This document shows positions 23,863 to 32,512 of a stretch of DNA of 35,352 bases, one piece after another. The first letter of the stretch is position 1. Every line of letters begins with the position of its first letter. Position numbers and translations under genes: made by a program. The notes below the pieces were generated by a model. The model was given only the letters and a program-made list of their open reading frames with translations. It searched no databases and was not told where the DNA came from. The DNA comes from Halomonas elongata (GTDB lineage: Bacteria; Pseudomonadota; Gammaproteobacteria; Pseudomonadales; Halomonadaceae), in the NCBI RefSeq assembly GCF_029081005.1, contig NZ_JAJQTQ010000034.1, positions 1 to 35,352 on the forward strand. The letters are read 5' to 3'.

Positions 23863-24236
23863 TCATCGGGATCGGTACCGATATTGCCCGGGTGGCACGC
23901 TTCGAGCGTGCCATCGAACGCCATGGCGAGCGTTTTGTCACTCGGCTGCTGGGCGAGGATGAGCGTTCGGATTTTCACGGCCGGGGAGGGGCGGCGAACT
24001 ATCTGGCCAAGCGCTTCGCCGCCAAGGAAGCCTTCGTCAAGGCATTGGGCACCGGGCTGCGTCACGGCATGCGCTGGACCGAGATCCAGGTGGTCAATGA
24101 TGCGCTGGGGCGGCCCGCCCTGCGATTGTCGGGTCGGGCCGAGGAGCTGGCCACGGCCTCGGGGGTCGGTGCCCTTCATGTATCGCTGTCGGATGAGGCC
24201 GAATTCGCCGTGGCCTTCGTGGTGCTGGAGGCATGA
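23859..24236 (+). CDS. acpS: Holo-[acyl-carrier-protein] synthase
   Basis: 125 residues, the normal AcpS length. It transfers 4'-phosphopantetheine from CoA to the serine of acyl carrier protein. The two Mg-binding motifs are visible: [13 protein letters not shown] (Asp8) and [17 protein letters not shown] (Glu57). ATG 23859 overlaps the pdxJ stop; an in-frame ATG four codons earlier adds only MLRR and is less likely. The last 61 bases overlap, tail to tail, the 3' end of the sensor-kinase gene on the other strand. Confidence 0.95.
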   Translation: MIIGIGTDIARVARFERAIERHGERFVTRLLGEDERSDFHGRGGAANYLAKRFAAKEAFVKALGTGLRHGMRWTEIQVVNDALGRPALRLSGRAEELATASGVGALHVSLSDEAEFAVAFVVLEA

Positions 24237-26906
24237 TGGCTGCCCCGGGCGCGCAGACCTTCCATGGCGGCGTAGAGGTCCGGCAGCAGCGGCTCCACGG
24301 CATTGATGCCGCGTGACCGCAGTCGGGTCTCGAGCGTCTCCACCAGCAGGGCCAGGCGTGGCACGCCACAGTAGCGGCAGGCCCCGTTGAGAGCATGGAT
24401 GGCATCGAGCAGTGCCTCGTCATCGCCTCGTTCGGCGGCGTCGCGGATATCCACTTCGGTGTCCTCCAGCGAGGCGATCAACTGATCGAGCAGTTGCCGG
24501 GCCAGTGCCTCGCGACCGCCTGCGAGGCGAGTCCCGAGGGCCAGATCGACCTCGGCCAATTCGGCGTCCTCCGTACGGATGGCGCGTGACGAAGCGGCCG
24601 GCTCGGTAGTATCGGACTCGATATCTGCCCCGAGGTGATGGCGTATCAACTGGGATAGCTGGGCGGTGTCGATCGGCTTTTCCAGCATGCCATCCAGGCC
24701 GTTGTCCAGCAGGTCACGGCGCTGATTGTCCTGGACGTGGGCGGTGACGGCGATCACCGGAAGATGACGCCAATGCCCCCCGAGACGCCGGAGCGCGCGG
24801 GTGGTTTCCACGCCATCCATGCCCTGCATGCGAATATCCATCAAGACCAGGTCGAAGGTGGTGTGCCGAGCCAGGGTGAGGGCTTCCTCGCCACTGGCGG
24901 CCAGGCTGACCTCGAGCCCGGCGCTCTGGATCAGTTCCTTGAGCAGTAGTCGGTTGGATTCGGTATCGTCCACGCAGAGGAGGTGCCAGGGGCGCGACTC
25001 GCTGTCGCGGGATGTCACGGCATTCGTCTGCGCCACCCGGGCGCGGGGTATCGTCGACTGGCGAGTCCGACGAATCGCGTCGGCCAGGCTGCGGCGCGAC
25101 AGCGGTTTGCTCAGGATCTCGCCGCCATGGGGCAAGGGGGGATCGTCGGGGAGGTCGGGAGGACTGGCGTTGACCATCAACAGGGCGGGGCAGTCGAGGC
25201 GTGCCAGTTGGTCCCGCCAGCCGGTCAAGGATTCGTCATGCAGCTCTTCGGTGCTCAGGCCGATCAGGGCCAGCTCGGCGTTGCCGGTCCCGGCATCCTC
25301 GATCTCGAGGGGACGGCCGCCCCAGCGTGACACGAGATGACGCAAGGCGCGCCGGGTCGTGATGTGAGGTTCCACGAGCACCACGCCAGCACCTGCCAGG
25401 TCCAGTTCGCGAGGGCGCTCGCTTGTGCCGTCTCCGCTCAAGGGCAGCGTGAAGGAGAAGGTCGAGCCCTGGTCGGGAGTACTGTCTACGTTGATCGTTC
25501 CCCCCATCTGTTCGACGAGCTGGCGACAGATGGCCAGCCCCAGGCCCGTGCCGCCGAAGTGGCGTTGATGACTGGCTTCGCCCTGGCGGAAGGCGTCGAA
25601 GAGTTGCCGCTGGCATGCCTGTGACAGGCCGATGCCGGTGTCGCTGACCGAGACGTTCAGGGTGGTCTGGTTCTGGGAGACGTCCTCCACCGAGACACGT
25701 ACGATGACCTCGCCCCGGTCGGTGAACTTGACGGCATTGTGGACCAGATTGGTCAGGACCTGTCGGATGCGCAGCGGGTCGCCGACCAGTTACCTCGGGG
25801 ACGTCGTCATACACCAGGCCGAGCAGTTGCAGGTCTTTCTGCTGCGCCTGCGGCGCCTGGAGGCCCAGGACTTCATCGACCAGGGCGACCATGTCCAGCG
25901 GTCGATGTTCCAGTTCCAGCCGGCCGGCCTCGATCTTGGAGAAATCGAGGACATCGTTGACCAGCATCAGGAGGTTGTCGCAGGCGCGCCGGACGTGGTC
26001 CAGCCATTCGCGCTGCCGTGTGTTCAATTCCGAGCGGTGCAGCAGGCGGCAGAAGCCGATGATACCGTTGAGGGGCGTGCGGATCTCATGGCTCATGTTG
26101 GCCAGAAACTCCGACTTGGCGCGATTGGCCTGCAGGGCGCGTCGGTGTGCCAGGTCGAGCTCGATGTTCTGGACCTCGATGGTTTCCATGGACTCCTGCA
26201 ACTCCTGGGTGGCCTGTTCGACCTGGGTCTGCAGATCGTCATGGGCGGAGGCAAGATGGTCCCTGAGGGTGTTGAGCCGTTGCACGAGCTGGGTGAGCTC
26301 GGTCTCGCCGGGCAGGGGCAGCGGGTCGGGTGTCATGCCGGCGGCCAGGCGCGAGAGGTTTTCGCTGGCGTCCTCGAGGGGCTGGCCGAGTCGGCGGGCC
26401 GTCGAGTAGGCGACCAGGAACAACAGCAGTCCGGTAAGCAACAGCAAGAGCCCCCCGCTGGCCAACTGGCGATAAAAGGCCAATGGCAGCGCCGAGGCAT
26501 CGATATCGAGGAGCAGGCGTGCATCAGCCGTCGATAACGGCAGACGCAGTCGCCAATGGGTGCCGTCTTTTACCAGTGGGGCATCGCCGGCGAGAAGGTC
26601 GGCGGGCATATCGCGCAGTCGCCCCAGCTCCAGCGATGCATTGCCCTCGGTATCCTGGATGGCCAGGGCCCGGACCTCGTCGAGTTCGAGCAGCCGAGAG
26701 GCGACGGATGTCAGGCGGGGGTGGCGATTTTCGGTCAACGCCTCGTCAAGTTCGGGTGTCAGCATCCGGGCGGTCTGGGTCAGATGCTTGGCGAGTTGCC
26801 GATGATGGTGCCGATCATCCACTTCGGCCACTGCGATGACGAGCAACGCCAGCAGGGTCAGTGGCAGGACGAGAATACAGAGCATCAGGCGTGTCTTGAA
26901 GGACAT
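24176..26906 (-). pseudogene. gacS: Hybrid sensor histidine kinase GacS/BarA, interrupted by a frameshift
   Basis: Removing one base gives 909 residues, the BarA/GacS size (E. coli BarA 918). The kinase senses metabolic signals and activates GacA/UvrY, hence small RNAs controlling CsrA/RsmA. In order: membrane helix (8-28), periplasmic domain, membrane helix (about 151-168), HAMP, HisKA with His273 ([19 protein letters not shown]), ATPase domain ([28 protein letters not shown]), a degenerate receiver, a receiver with FDLVLMDIRMQGMDG, and an Hpt domain (HALNGACRYCGVPRL). The frame breaks near residue 372: after YDDVPEV an extra base (one of the T pair 25790-25791 on the plus strand) shifts it. 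Deleting it restores [18 protein letters not shown]. It is either a real inactivation or an assembly error. barA is the equivalent name. Confidence 0.88.
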
Positions 26907-26964
26907 CGGCGCGCCTCGCGAAGGGAGTGTCGTGGCCCAGTATGCCACAGGCGGGGCGCATGCC

Positions 26965-26993
26965 TGTCCAGTACGGACGGCCAAGGATATAAT
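26965..26993 (+). promoter_or_regulatory. Promoter for cysM
   Basis: A perfect TATAAT (26988-26993) lies 17 bases after a weak -35, TGTCCA (26965-26970). Transcription would start near 27000, 25 bases before the cysM ATG. It probably also reads into rlmD, which starts one base after cysM. Confidence 0.6.
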
Positions 26994-27024
26994 GTGTTAC
27001 AGACTTTTCCATAAGGAAGGCTGC

Positions 27025-27921
27025 ATGCAATTCCCCACCCTGGAGGACACCATCGGTCATACGCCGCTGGTTCGTCTCAAGCGCATCACCGCTGGGCGCA
27101 ACAATACGCTGCTGGCGAAGCTCGAGGGCAATAACCCTGCCGGCTCGGTGAAGGATCGGCCGGCGCTGTCGATGCTCGAACAGGCCGAAATGCGTGGCAG
27201 CATCGCGCCCGGGGACACCCTGGTCGAGGCCACGTCCGGCAATACCGGGATCGCGCTGGCGATGGCCGCTGCCATCAAGGGTTACCGGATGGTGCTGATC
27301 ATGCCGGAAAGTGCCTCGAGCGAACGCAAGCAAGCCATGGCGGCCTATGGCGCCAGGCTCATCGAGGTCAGCAAGGAAGGGGGCATGGAGGAAGCCCGCG
27401 ACCTGGCCGAGGCGATGATCGCCCGGGGCGAGGGTAAGCCGCTCGACCAGTTCGCCAATCCCGACAACCCCTTGGCCCACTACCGGACCACCGCATCGGA
27501 GCTGTGGGAACAGACCGGTGGCACCATCACTCATTTCGTCAGTTCGATGGGCACCACCGGCACCATCATGGGCGTGTCGCAGCGACTCAAGGAATACAAT
27601 CCCGAGGTGGAGATCGTTGGCCTGCAACCCGAGGATGGCGCCAGTATCGCCGGCATCCGTCGCTGGCCGGAAGCCTACCTGCCGAGCATCTTCGATGCCT
27701 CGCGGGTCGACAAGGTGCTGGATATCGGTCAGTACGAGGCGGAGGAGCACATGCGTCGCCTGGCCCGGGAAGAGGGCATATTCGCCGGCGTCTCTTCCGG
27801 GGGCGCACTGGCTGGCGCGCTGCGCGTCGCCGAGACAGTCGAGAATGCCGTGATCGTCTTCATCGTCTGCGATCGCGGGGATCGCTACCTGTCCACCGGC
27901 CTGTTCGCCCCGGAGATCTGA
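27025..27921 (+). CDS. cysM: Cysteine synthase B
   Basis: 298 residues. This PLP enzyme makes cysteine from O-acetylserine and sulfide, or S-sulfocysteine from thiosulfate. The PLP lysine is Lys43 in NPAGSVKDRPAL; SGNTG (71-75) and the phosphate loop SSMGTTGTIMG are present. The charged MEEARDLAEAM region and the end VFIVCDRGDRYLSTGLF resemble CysM rather than CysK. ATG 27025 follows AAGGAAGG and matches the family N-terminus; the frame is open further upstream but crosses the promoter. The next gene begins one base after the stop. Confidence 0.95.
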   Translation: MQFPTLEDTIGHTPLVRLKRITAGRNNTLLAKLEGNNPAGSVKDRPALSMLEQAEMRGSIAPGDTLVEATSGNTGIALAMAAAIKGYRMVLIMPESASSERKQAMAAYGARLIEVSKEGGMEEARDLAEAMIARGEGKPLDQFANPDNPLAHYRTTASELWEQTGGTITHFVSSMGTTGTIMGVSQRLKEYNPEVEIVGLQPEDGASIAGIRRWPEAYLPSIFDASRVDKVLDIGQYEAEEHMRRLAREEGIFAGVSSGGALAGALRVAETVENAVIVFIVCDRGDRYLSTGLFAPEI

Positions 27922-27922
27922 G

Positions 27923-29374
27923 GTGACGGGACTCGGCAAGCGTCGGCCCGCACGGTCGCGTTCCGGTGTCTCCGGCCTGCAGGAGCGTCGAAACTCGAAG
28001 AGTGTCGACCGTTCCGGCGTTTCGGAAGGTACCCGCGAGCTCGAGATCCAGGGGCTGGCCCACGATGGCCGTGGCGTGACGCGTGACGCCGACGGCAAGA
28101 CCGTCTTCGTCGAGGGAGCGCTGCCCGGTGAGCGGGTGCTGGCTCGTGTGCACCGCAGCCGCAAGCGTTTCGATGAGGCCCATGTCGGCGAAATCGTCGA
28201 GGCCTCGGCGTCGCGTGTCGAACCGCCCTGCCCGCACTACGGCAGCTGTGGCGGGTGCGATCTGCAGCATCTTTCGCTCGAGGCGCAGCGTGATCACAAG
28301 CGTGAGGTGCTGCGCGAGCTGCTGGCGCGGCAGGGTATCGAAGTGCCCGACGCGATCTCCCTGCTGGCCGATGCCGGCGAGGGATACCGTCGCCGTGCTC
28401 GGATCGGCGTGCGTGTCGACAGCGGTGGCCGCGTGCGCCTGGGCTTTCGTGCCCGGCACAGTCACCGGCTGGTGGATCTGGACGACTGCCCGGTGCTGCT
28501 GCCGGCACTGGCGGCGTTGCTGGGTCCGCTGCGCGAACAGGTTGAAAGCCTCGAGGCACCGCGCCATGTCGGCCATCTGGAGCTGCTGGCCAGCGACGAC
28601 GCCGTGACCCTGGTGGTGCGTCAGTTGCGCGAGCACGTCGCCGATCAACGCCGTTGGCGGGACTTCGCCGAGTCGCATTGCCTGAACCTGGGCGTCTGGC
28701 TGGGGCGCGAAGCGCCACGTTTCGAGTGGCTGACGGCCACGCCGGCGTTGCATTGCCGCCTGACGGCGGGACAGCGTACGCTCACCCTGGGGCTCGAGCC
28801 GAGCGACTTCCTTCAGGCCAACGAGGCCGTCAACCAGCGCATGGTCGACACCGCATTGGCGTGGCTGTCGCCGTGGTTGCCGACATCAGCATCGGGAACG
28901 CGGGTGCTGGACCTGTTCGCCGGTATCGGTAACTTCAGCCTGCCGCTGGCGACCCGGGGGGCCGAGGTCACGGCGGTGGAGGGCAGCGCGGCGATGGTCG
29001 AGCGCCTGTCGGACAACGCCGCGCGCAACGAGCTGTCGGTGACGGCGCAACAGGCCGACCTCAACGATGACGAGGCCTGCCGACGACTGCTGGAGGCTGC
29101 CATGCCCGAGGTGCTGGTCCTGGACCCGCCCCGTAGCGGTGCCGAAGCGTTGTGCCGTCAACTGGCGGAACACTCGGTGCCTCGGGTGCTCTACATTTCC
29201 TGCGACCCGGCGACCCTGGCCAGGGACGCGGCCTGGCTCGTGTCCGCCGGTTATGTCGTCAGGCGAGGCGCGGTGGCCGACATGTTCGCTCATACCTCAC
29301 ATCTCGAATCCATGCTGCTGCTCGAGCATCCGGACTCGGCGCGGCGGTGGCAAGGAGCGTCAACCGATGGTTAA
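27923..29374 (+). CDS. rlmD: 23S rRNA (uracil-1939-C5) methyltransferase RlmD
   Basis: 483 residues. It uses SAM to make m5U1939 in 23S rRNA. A TRAM domain (about 36-92) is followed by the 4Fe-4S cysteines Cys103, Cys109, Cys112 and Cys189 (PCPHYGSCGGCDLQH; DDCPVL). The SAM fold has VLDLFAGIGNFSLPLA (328-343), LDPPRSG, and the nucleophile Cys426 in LYISCDPATLARD. The start is GTG 27923, supported by CGGAG at 27911-27915. An N-terminal basic extension of about 35 residues is present; GTG or ATG codons further in are possible starts. The 3' end overlaps relA by eight bases. rumA is the older name. Confidence 0.95.
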   Translation: MTGLGKRRPARSRSGVSGLQERRNSKSVDRSGVSEGTRELEIQGLAHDGRGVTRDADGKTVFVEGALPGERVLARVHRSRKRFDEAHVGEIVEASASRVEPPCPHYGSCGGCDLQHLSLEAQRDHKREVLRELLARQGIEVPDAISLLADAGEGYRRRARIGVRVDSGGRVRLGFRARHSHRLVDLDDCPVLLPALAALLGPLREQVESLEAPRHVGHLELLASDDAVTLVVRQLREHVADQRRWRDFAESHCLNLGVWLGREAPRFEWLTATPALHCRLTAGQRTLTLGLEPSDFLQANEAVNQRMVDTALAWLSPWLPTSASGTRVLDLFAGIGNFSLPLATRGAEVTAVEGSAAMVERLSDNAARNELSVTAQQADLNDDEACRRLLEAAMPEVLVLDPPRSGAEALCRQLAEHSVPRVLYISCDPATLARDAAWLVSAGYVVRRGAVADMFAHTSHLESMLLLEHPDSARRWQGASTDG

Positions 29375-31655
29375 AGTGCGGGAAGACCAGCCGTTAGGTC
29401 CCGATGGGCGGGTCGATATCGGGCGTTGGGTCGAACGCCTCGAGGAAGACGTCAAGTTGCGTGCGCCCGACGAGATGCGCGCGGCCTGTGATATCGCCCA
29501 GCGGCTGGAACTGGAATCCGAGCGTCCCCACAAGGCCTGGCTCAAGGATGGCTCGAGCTTTCGCATGGGGCTCGAGATGGCCGATATCCTGGGTGAACTG
29601 CGCCTCGACCAGCCGGCACTGGAAGCGGCGGTGCTGTACCGCGCCGTGCGTGAGCGGCTGATCGGCCTTGAAGAGGTCGAAAAGCGCTTCGGTGGCGAAG
29701 TGGCCAGCTTGATCGATGGCGTACTGCAGATGGCCGCCATCAGCCCCACGCAGATGCCGACCCAGGGCCTCAGCCAGCACGATCAGCAGGACAACCTGCG
29801 CAAGATGCTGGTCAACATGATCGACGATGTGCGGGTGGCGCTGATCAAGATCAGCGAGCGCACCTGCGCGCTGCGCCAGGTACGTGATGCGCCGCGGGAG
29901 AAGCGCCTTCAGGTGGCCCGCGAGGTCTTCGATATCTATGCACCGCTGGCGCATCGACTGGGCATCGGCCATCTCAAGTGGGAACTCGAGGATCTGTCGT
30001 TCCGCTACCTGCACGAGGACGACTACAAGGCCATCGCCCGCCAGTTGGCCGAGAAACGCCTGGATCGCGACCGCTACATCCATGATGTGGTCGAGACGTT
30101 GAAGTCGTTGATGGATGCCCAGGGCATTCACCATCAGGTGGATGGCCGGGCCAAGCACATCTACTCGATCTGGCGGAAGATGAAGCGCAAGCGGATCGAC
30201 TTCTCCCAGGTCCACGATATCCGCGCGGTGCGTATCCTGGTGCCCGATGTCAGCGATTGCTATGCGGTGCTCGGCATCGTGCATTCGCGCTGGCACCACG
30301 TGCCCAACGAGTTCGACGACTATATCGCCAACCCCAAGAAGAATGGCTATCAGTCGCTGCACACCGCGGTCTTCGGCCCGGAAGGCAAGGTGCTGGAGAT
30401 CCAGATCCGTACCTTCGCCATGCACGAGGAGGCCGAGCTCGGGGTGTGCGCCCACTGGCGCTACAAGGGCCACGATACCAGTGCGCGCAGTGCCAGTTAC
30501 GAGGAGAAGATCGCCTGGTTGCGTCAGGTGCTGGAGTGGCAGGAAGACGTCGGCGACTTCGGCGACCTGCGCGAGGGGCTTTCCAGCGATGTGGCGCCGG
30601 ATCGTATCTATGTCTTCACCCCGGACGGCCATGTCATCGATCTACCGCGGGTCGCGACGCCCATCGACTTCGCCTACCGCGTGCATACCGAGGTCGGCCA
30701 TCGCTGTCGCGGGGCCAAGGTCAACGGGCGTATCGTGCCCTTGACCTACCGGTTGAATACCGGCCAGCAGGTCGAGATCCTCACCGCCAGCAAGGGCGGC
30801 CCCAGCCGCGACTGGCTCAATCCCAGCCTCGGCTATGTCTGCACCTCGCGGGCCCGGGCCAAGATCCAGTCCTGGTTCAAGCATCAGGCAAGGGACCGCA
30901 ACCTTGAGGAGGGGCGGGCGCTGTTCGACCGTGAGATGAAGCGGCTCGACGTGGAGGACATGGACCTGACCCGGTTGGCCAACAAGGTCAACTATAACGG
31001 TCCCGATGACATGTATGCCGCCCTGGGGGCCGGTGATCTGCGTATTGGCCAGGTCCTGCACCAGGCCCAGCAGCTGTTCGGCGAGAGCGATGGTCAGGAG
31101 CAGCTCGACAAGCTGCTGGCCAAGCCGCGTCGATCCGCGGACAAGGGAGACGGCGGCGATATCACCGTGCTTGGCGTCGGCAATCTCAAGACCAGCATGG
31201 CCAACTGCTGCCATCCGGTTCCCGGCGAGGCCATTGTCGGCTTCATTACGCAGGGGCGGGGAGTCACCGTGCATCGCCAGGACTGTCCGAACATCCTGCA
31301 GTTGAACCTCGATGAGCCGCAGCGAGTGATCGAAGTGGAATGGGGTGAGCGGGCGCGTACCCAGTACCCGGTGGACATCGAGGTCCAGGCCTGGGATCGC
31401 TCGGGACTCTTGCGTGACGTCACCGCCGTGCTCAGCAATGATCGGGTCAATGTGCTGTCGGTCAATACCCTGACTGATACCGACGATGGCATCGCCCGCA
31501 TGGCCATCACCGTCGAGGTCGACGGCCTGGAAACCCTGGGACGACTGTTCTCGCGTATTCAGCAATTGCCCAATGTCATTGAGGTACGCCGCCTGCGCTC
31601 GGGGGGCAAGGACAAGATCAAGGGCAGCAGCAAGCGTGGAGGCAAGCGTTCATGA
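29367..31655 (+). CDS. relA: GTP pyrophosphokinase RelA
   Basis: 762 residues (E. coli RelA 744). Bound to stalled ribosomes with uncharged tRNA, it makes (p)ppGpp. The N-terminal hydrolase-like domain lacks the HD and ED motifs (AAVLYRAVRERLIGLEE at the usual site), so hydrolysis must be done elsewhere, normally by SpoT. The synthetase domain (about 235-400) has VHDIRAVRILVPDVSDCYAV, FDDYIANPKKNGYQSLHTAV and LEIQIRTFAMHEEAELGVCA. TGS, zinc-finger/CC (MANCCHPVPGEAIVGFITQG) and C-terminal ACT domains follow. ATG 29367 has AAGGAG ten bases before it; the frame is open upstream only inside rlmD. The stop overlaps mazG (ATGA). Confidence 0.97.
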   Translation: MVKVREDQPLGPDGRVDIGRWVERLEEDVKLRAPDEMRAACDIAQRLELESERPHKAWLKDGSSFRMGLEMADILGELRLDQPALEAAVLYRAVRERLIGLEEVEKRFGGEVASLIDGVLQMAAISPTQMPTQGLSQHDQQDNLRKMLVNMIDDVRVALIKISERTCALRQVRDAPREKRLQVAREVFDIYAPLAHRLGIGHLKWELEDLSFRYLHEDDYKAIARQLAEKRLDRDRYIHDVVETLKSLMDAQGIHHQVDGRAKHIYSIWRKMKRKRIDFSQVHDIRAVRILVPDVSDCYAVLGIVHSRWHHVPNEFDDYIANPKKNGYQSLHTAVFGPEGKVLEIQIRTFAMHEEAELGVCAHWRYKGHDTSARSASYEEKIAWLRQVLEWQEDVGDFGDLREGLSSDVAPDRIYVFTPDGHVIDLPRVATPIDFAYRVHTEVGHRCRGAKVNGRIVPLTYRLNTGQQVEILTASKGGPSRDWLNPSLGYVCTSRARAKIQSWFKHQARDRNLEEGRALFDREMKRLDVEDMDLTRLANKVNYNGPDDMYAALGAGDLRIGQVLHQAQQLFGESDGQEQLDKLLAKPRRSADKGDGGDITVLGVGNLKTSMANCCHPVPGEAIVGFITQGRGVTVHRQDCPNILQLNLDEPQRVIEVEWGERARTQYPVDIEVQAWDRSGLLRDVTAVLSNDRVNVLSVNTLTDTDDGIARMAITVEVDGLETLGRLFSRIQQLPNVIEVRRLRSGGKDKIKGSSKRGGKRS

Positions 31656-32512
31656 GCCGGCAACGCCACGATATCGACGACCTGCTGACGCTCATGGCGG
31701 TGCTGCGCGATCCCGAACAGGGGTGTCCCTGGGACGTCAAGCAGGACTGGGACAGCATCGTGCCGCATACCCTGGAAGAAGCCTACGAGGTGGCCGATGC
31801 CATCGAGCGTCGTGCCTTTGACGAGCTGCCCGGGGAACTCGGCGACCTCTTGTTCCAGGTGATCTACTATAGTCAGTTCGGTGCCGAGCAGGAGCGGTTC
31901 GACTTTCATGATGTCGTCCACGTCCTGACCGCCAAGATGCTCCAGCGGCATCCCCATGTGTTCCCGGATGGCACCCTGGCATCGCGTCGCCAGGGCGTCA
32001 GTGCCGCCGAGGTACAGACCCGACAGGTCAAGTCCCGCTGGGAGGCGCTGAAGGCCGAGGAGCGCGATGCTCGCGAGGCCCGTTCGGTACTCGACGATGT
32101 GCCGCTGAACCTGCCGGCGTTGTCCCGGGCCGCCAAGCTTTCCAAGCGTGCGGCCCGGGTCGGCTTCGACTGGCCCGACTCGCGTGGCGTGATCGACAAG
32201 CTGCGCGAGGAACTCGACGAGGTCGCCGAAGCCCTGGAGGAGGGGGATCACGAGCACGTCCGAGAAGAAGTCGGGGACCTGCTGTTTGCCACCGTCAACC
32301 TGGCCCGGACGCTCGATGCCGACCCGGAGCGCTGTCTGCGCGCCACCAACGCCAAGTTCGAGCGGCGGTTCCGCCATGTCGAGTCGGCACTGGCCGAGGA
32401 GGGCGTACCGCTCGCCGAGGCCGGACTGGCCCGGATGGAGCGCCACTGGGACGTCGCCAAGCAACAAGAAACCACACCAATGTCTTCGTCGAAAGGAGAG
32501 TCTCGATCATGA
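31652..32512 (+). CDS. mazG: Nucleoside triphosphate pyrophosphohydrolase MazG
   Basis: 286 residues. It hydrolyses NTPs and dNTPs to NMPs; in E. coli it lowers ppGpp effects and cleans damaged nucleotides. Two MazG domains are present, with metal-binding Glu/Asp motifs LEEAYEVADAI and ELPGELGDLLFQV in the first (about 35-75) and KLREELDEVAEA with EEVGDLLFATVNLAR in the second (about 185-230). The start overlaps the relA stop, and the stop overlaps the ppc start, so the three are translationally coupled. The C-terminal tail encodes the ppc ribosome site (AAGGAG). Confidence 0.95.
   Translation: MSRQRHDIDDLLTLMAVLRDPEQGCPWDVKQDWDSIVPHTLEEAYEVADAIERRAFDELPGELGDLLFQVIYYSQFGAEQERFDFHDVVHVLTAKMLQRHPHVFPDGTLASRRQGVSAAEVQTRQVKSRWEALKAEERDAREARSVLDDVPLNLPALSRAAKLSKRAARVGFDWPDSRGVIDKLREELDEVAEALEEGDHEHVREEVGDLLFATVNLARTLDADPERCLRATNAKFERRFRHVESALAEEGVPLAEAGLARMERHWDVAKQQETTPMSSSKGESRS

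Noticed and set aside
29394..30632. 412-codon minus-strand frame opposite relA
   Set aside because: A shadow of relA, whose domains are continuous on the plus strand.
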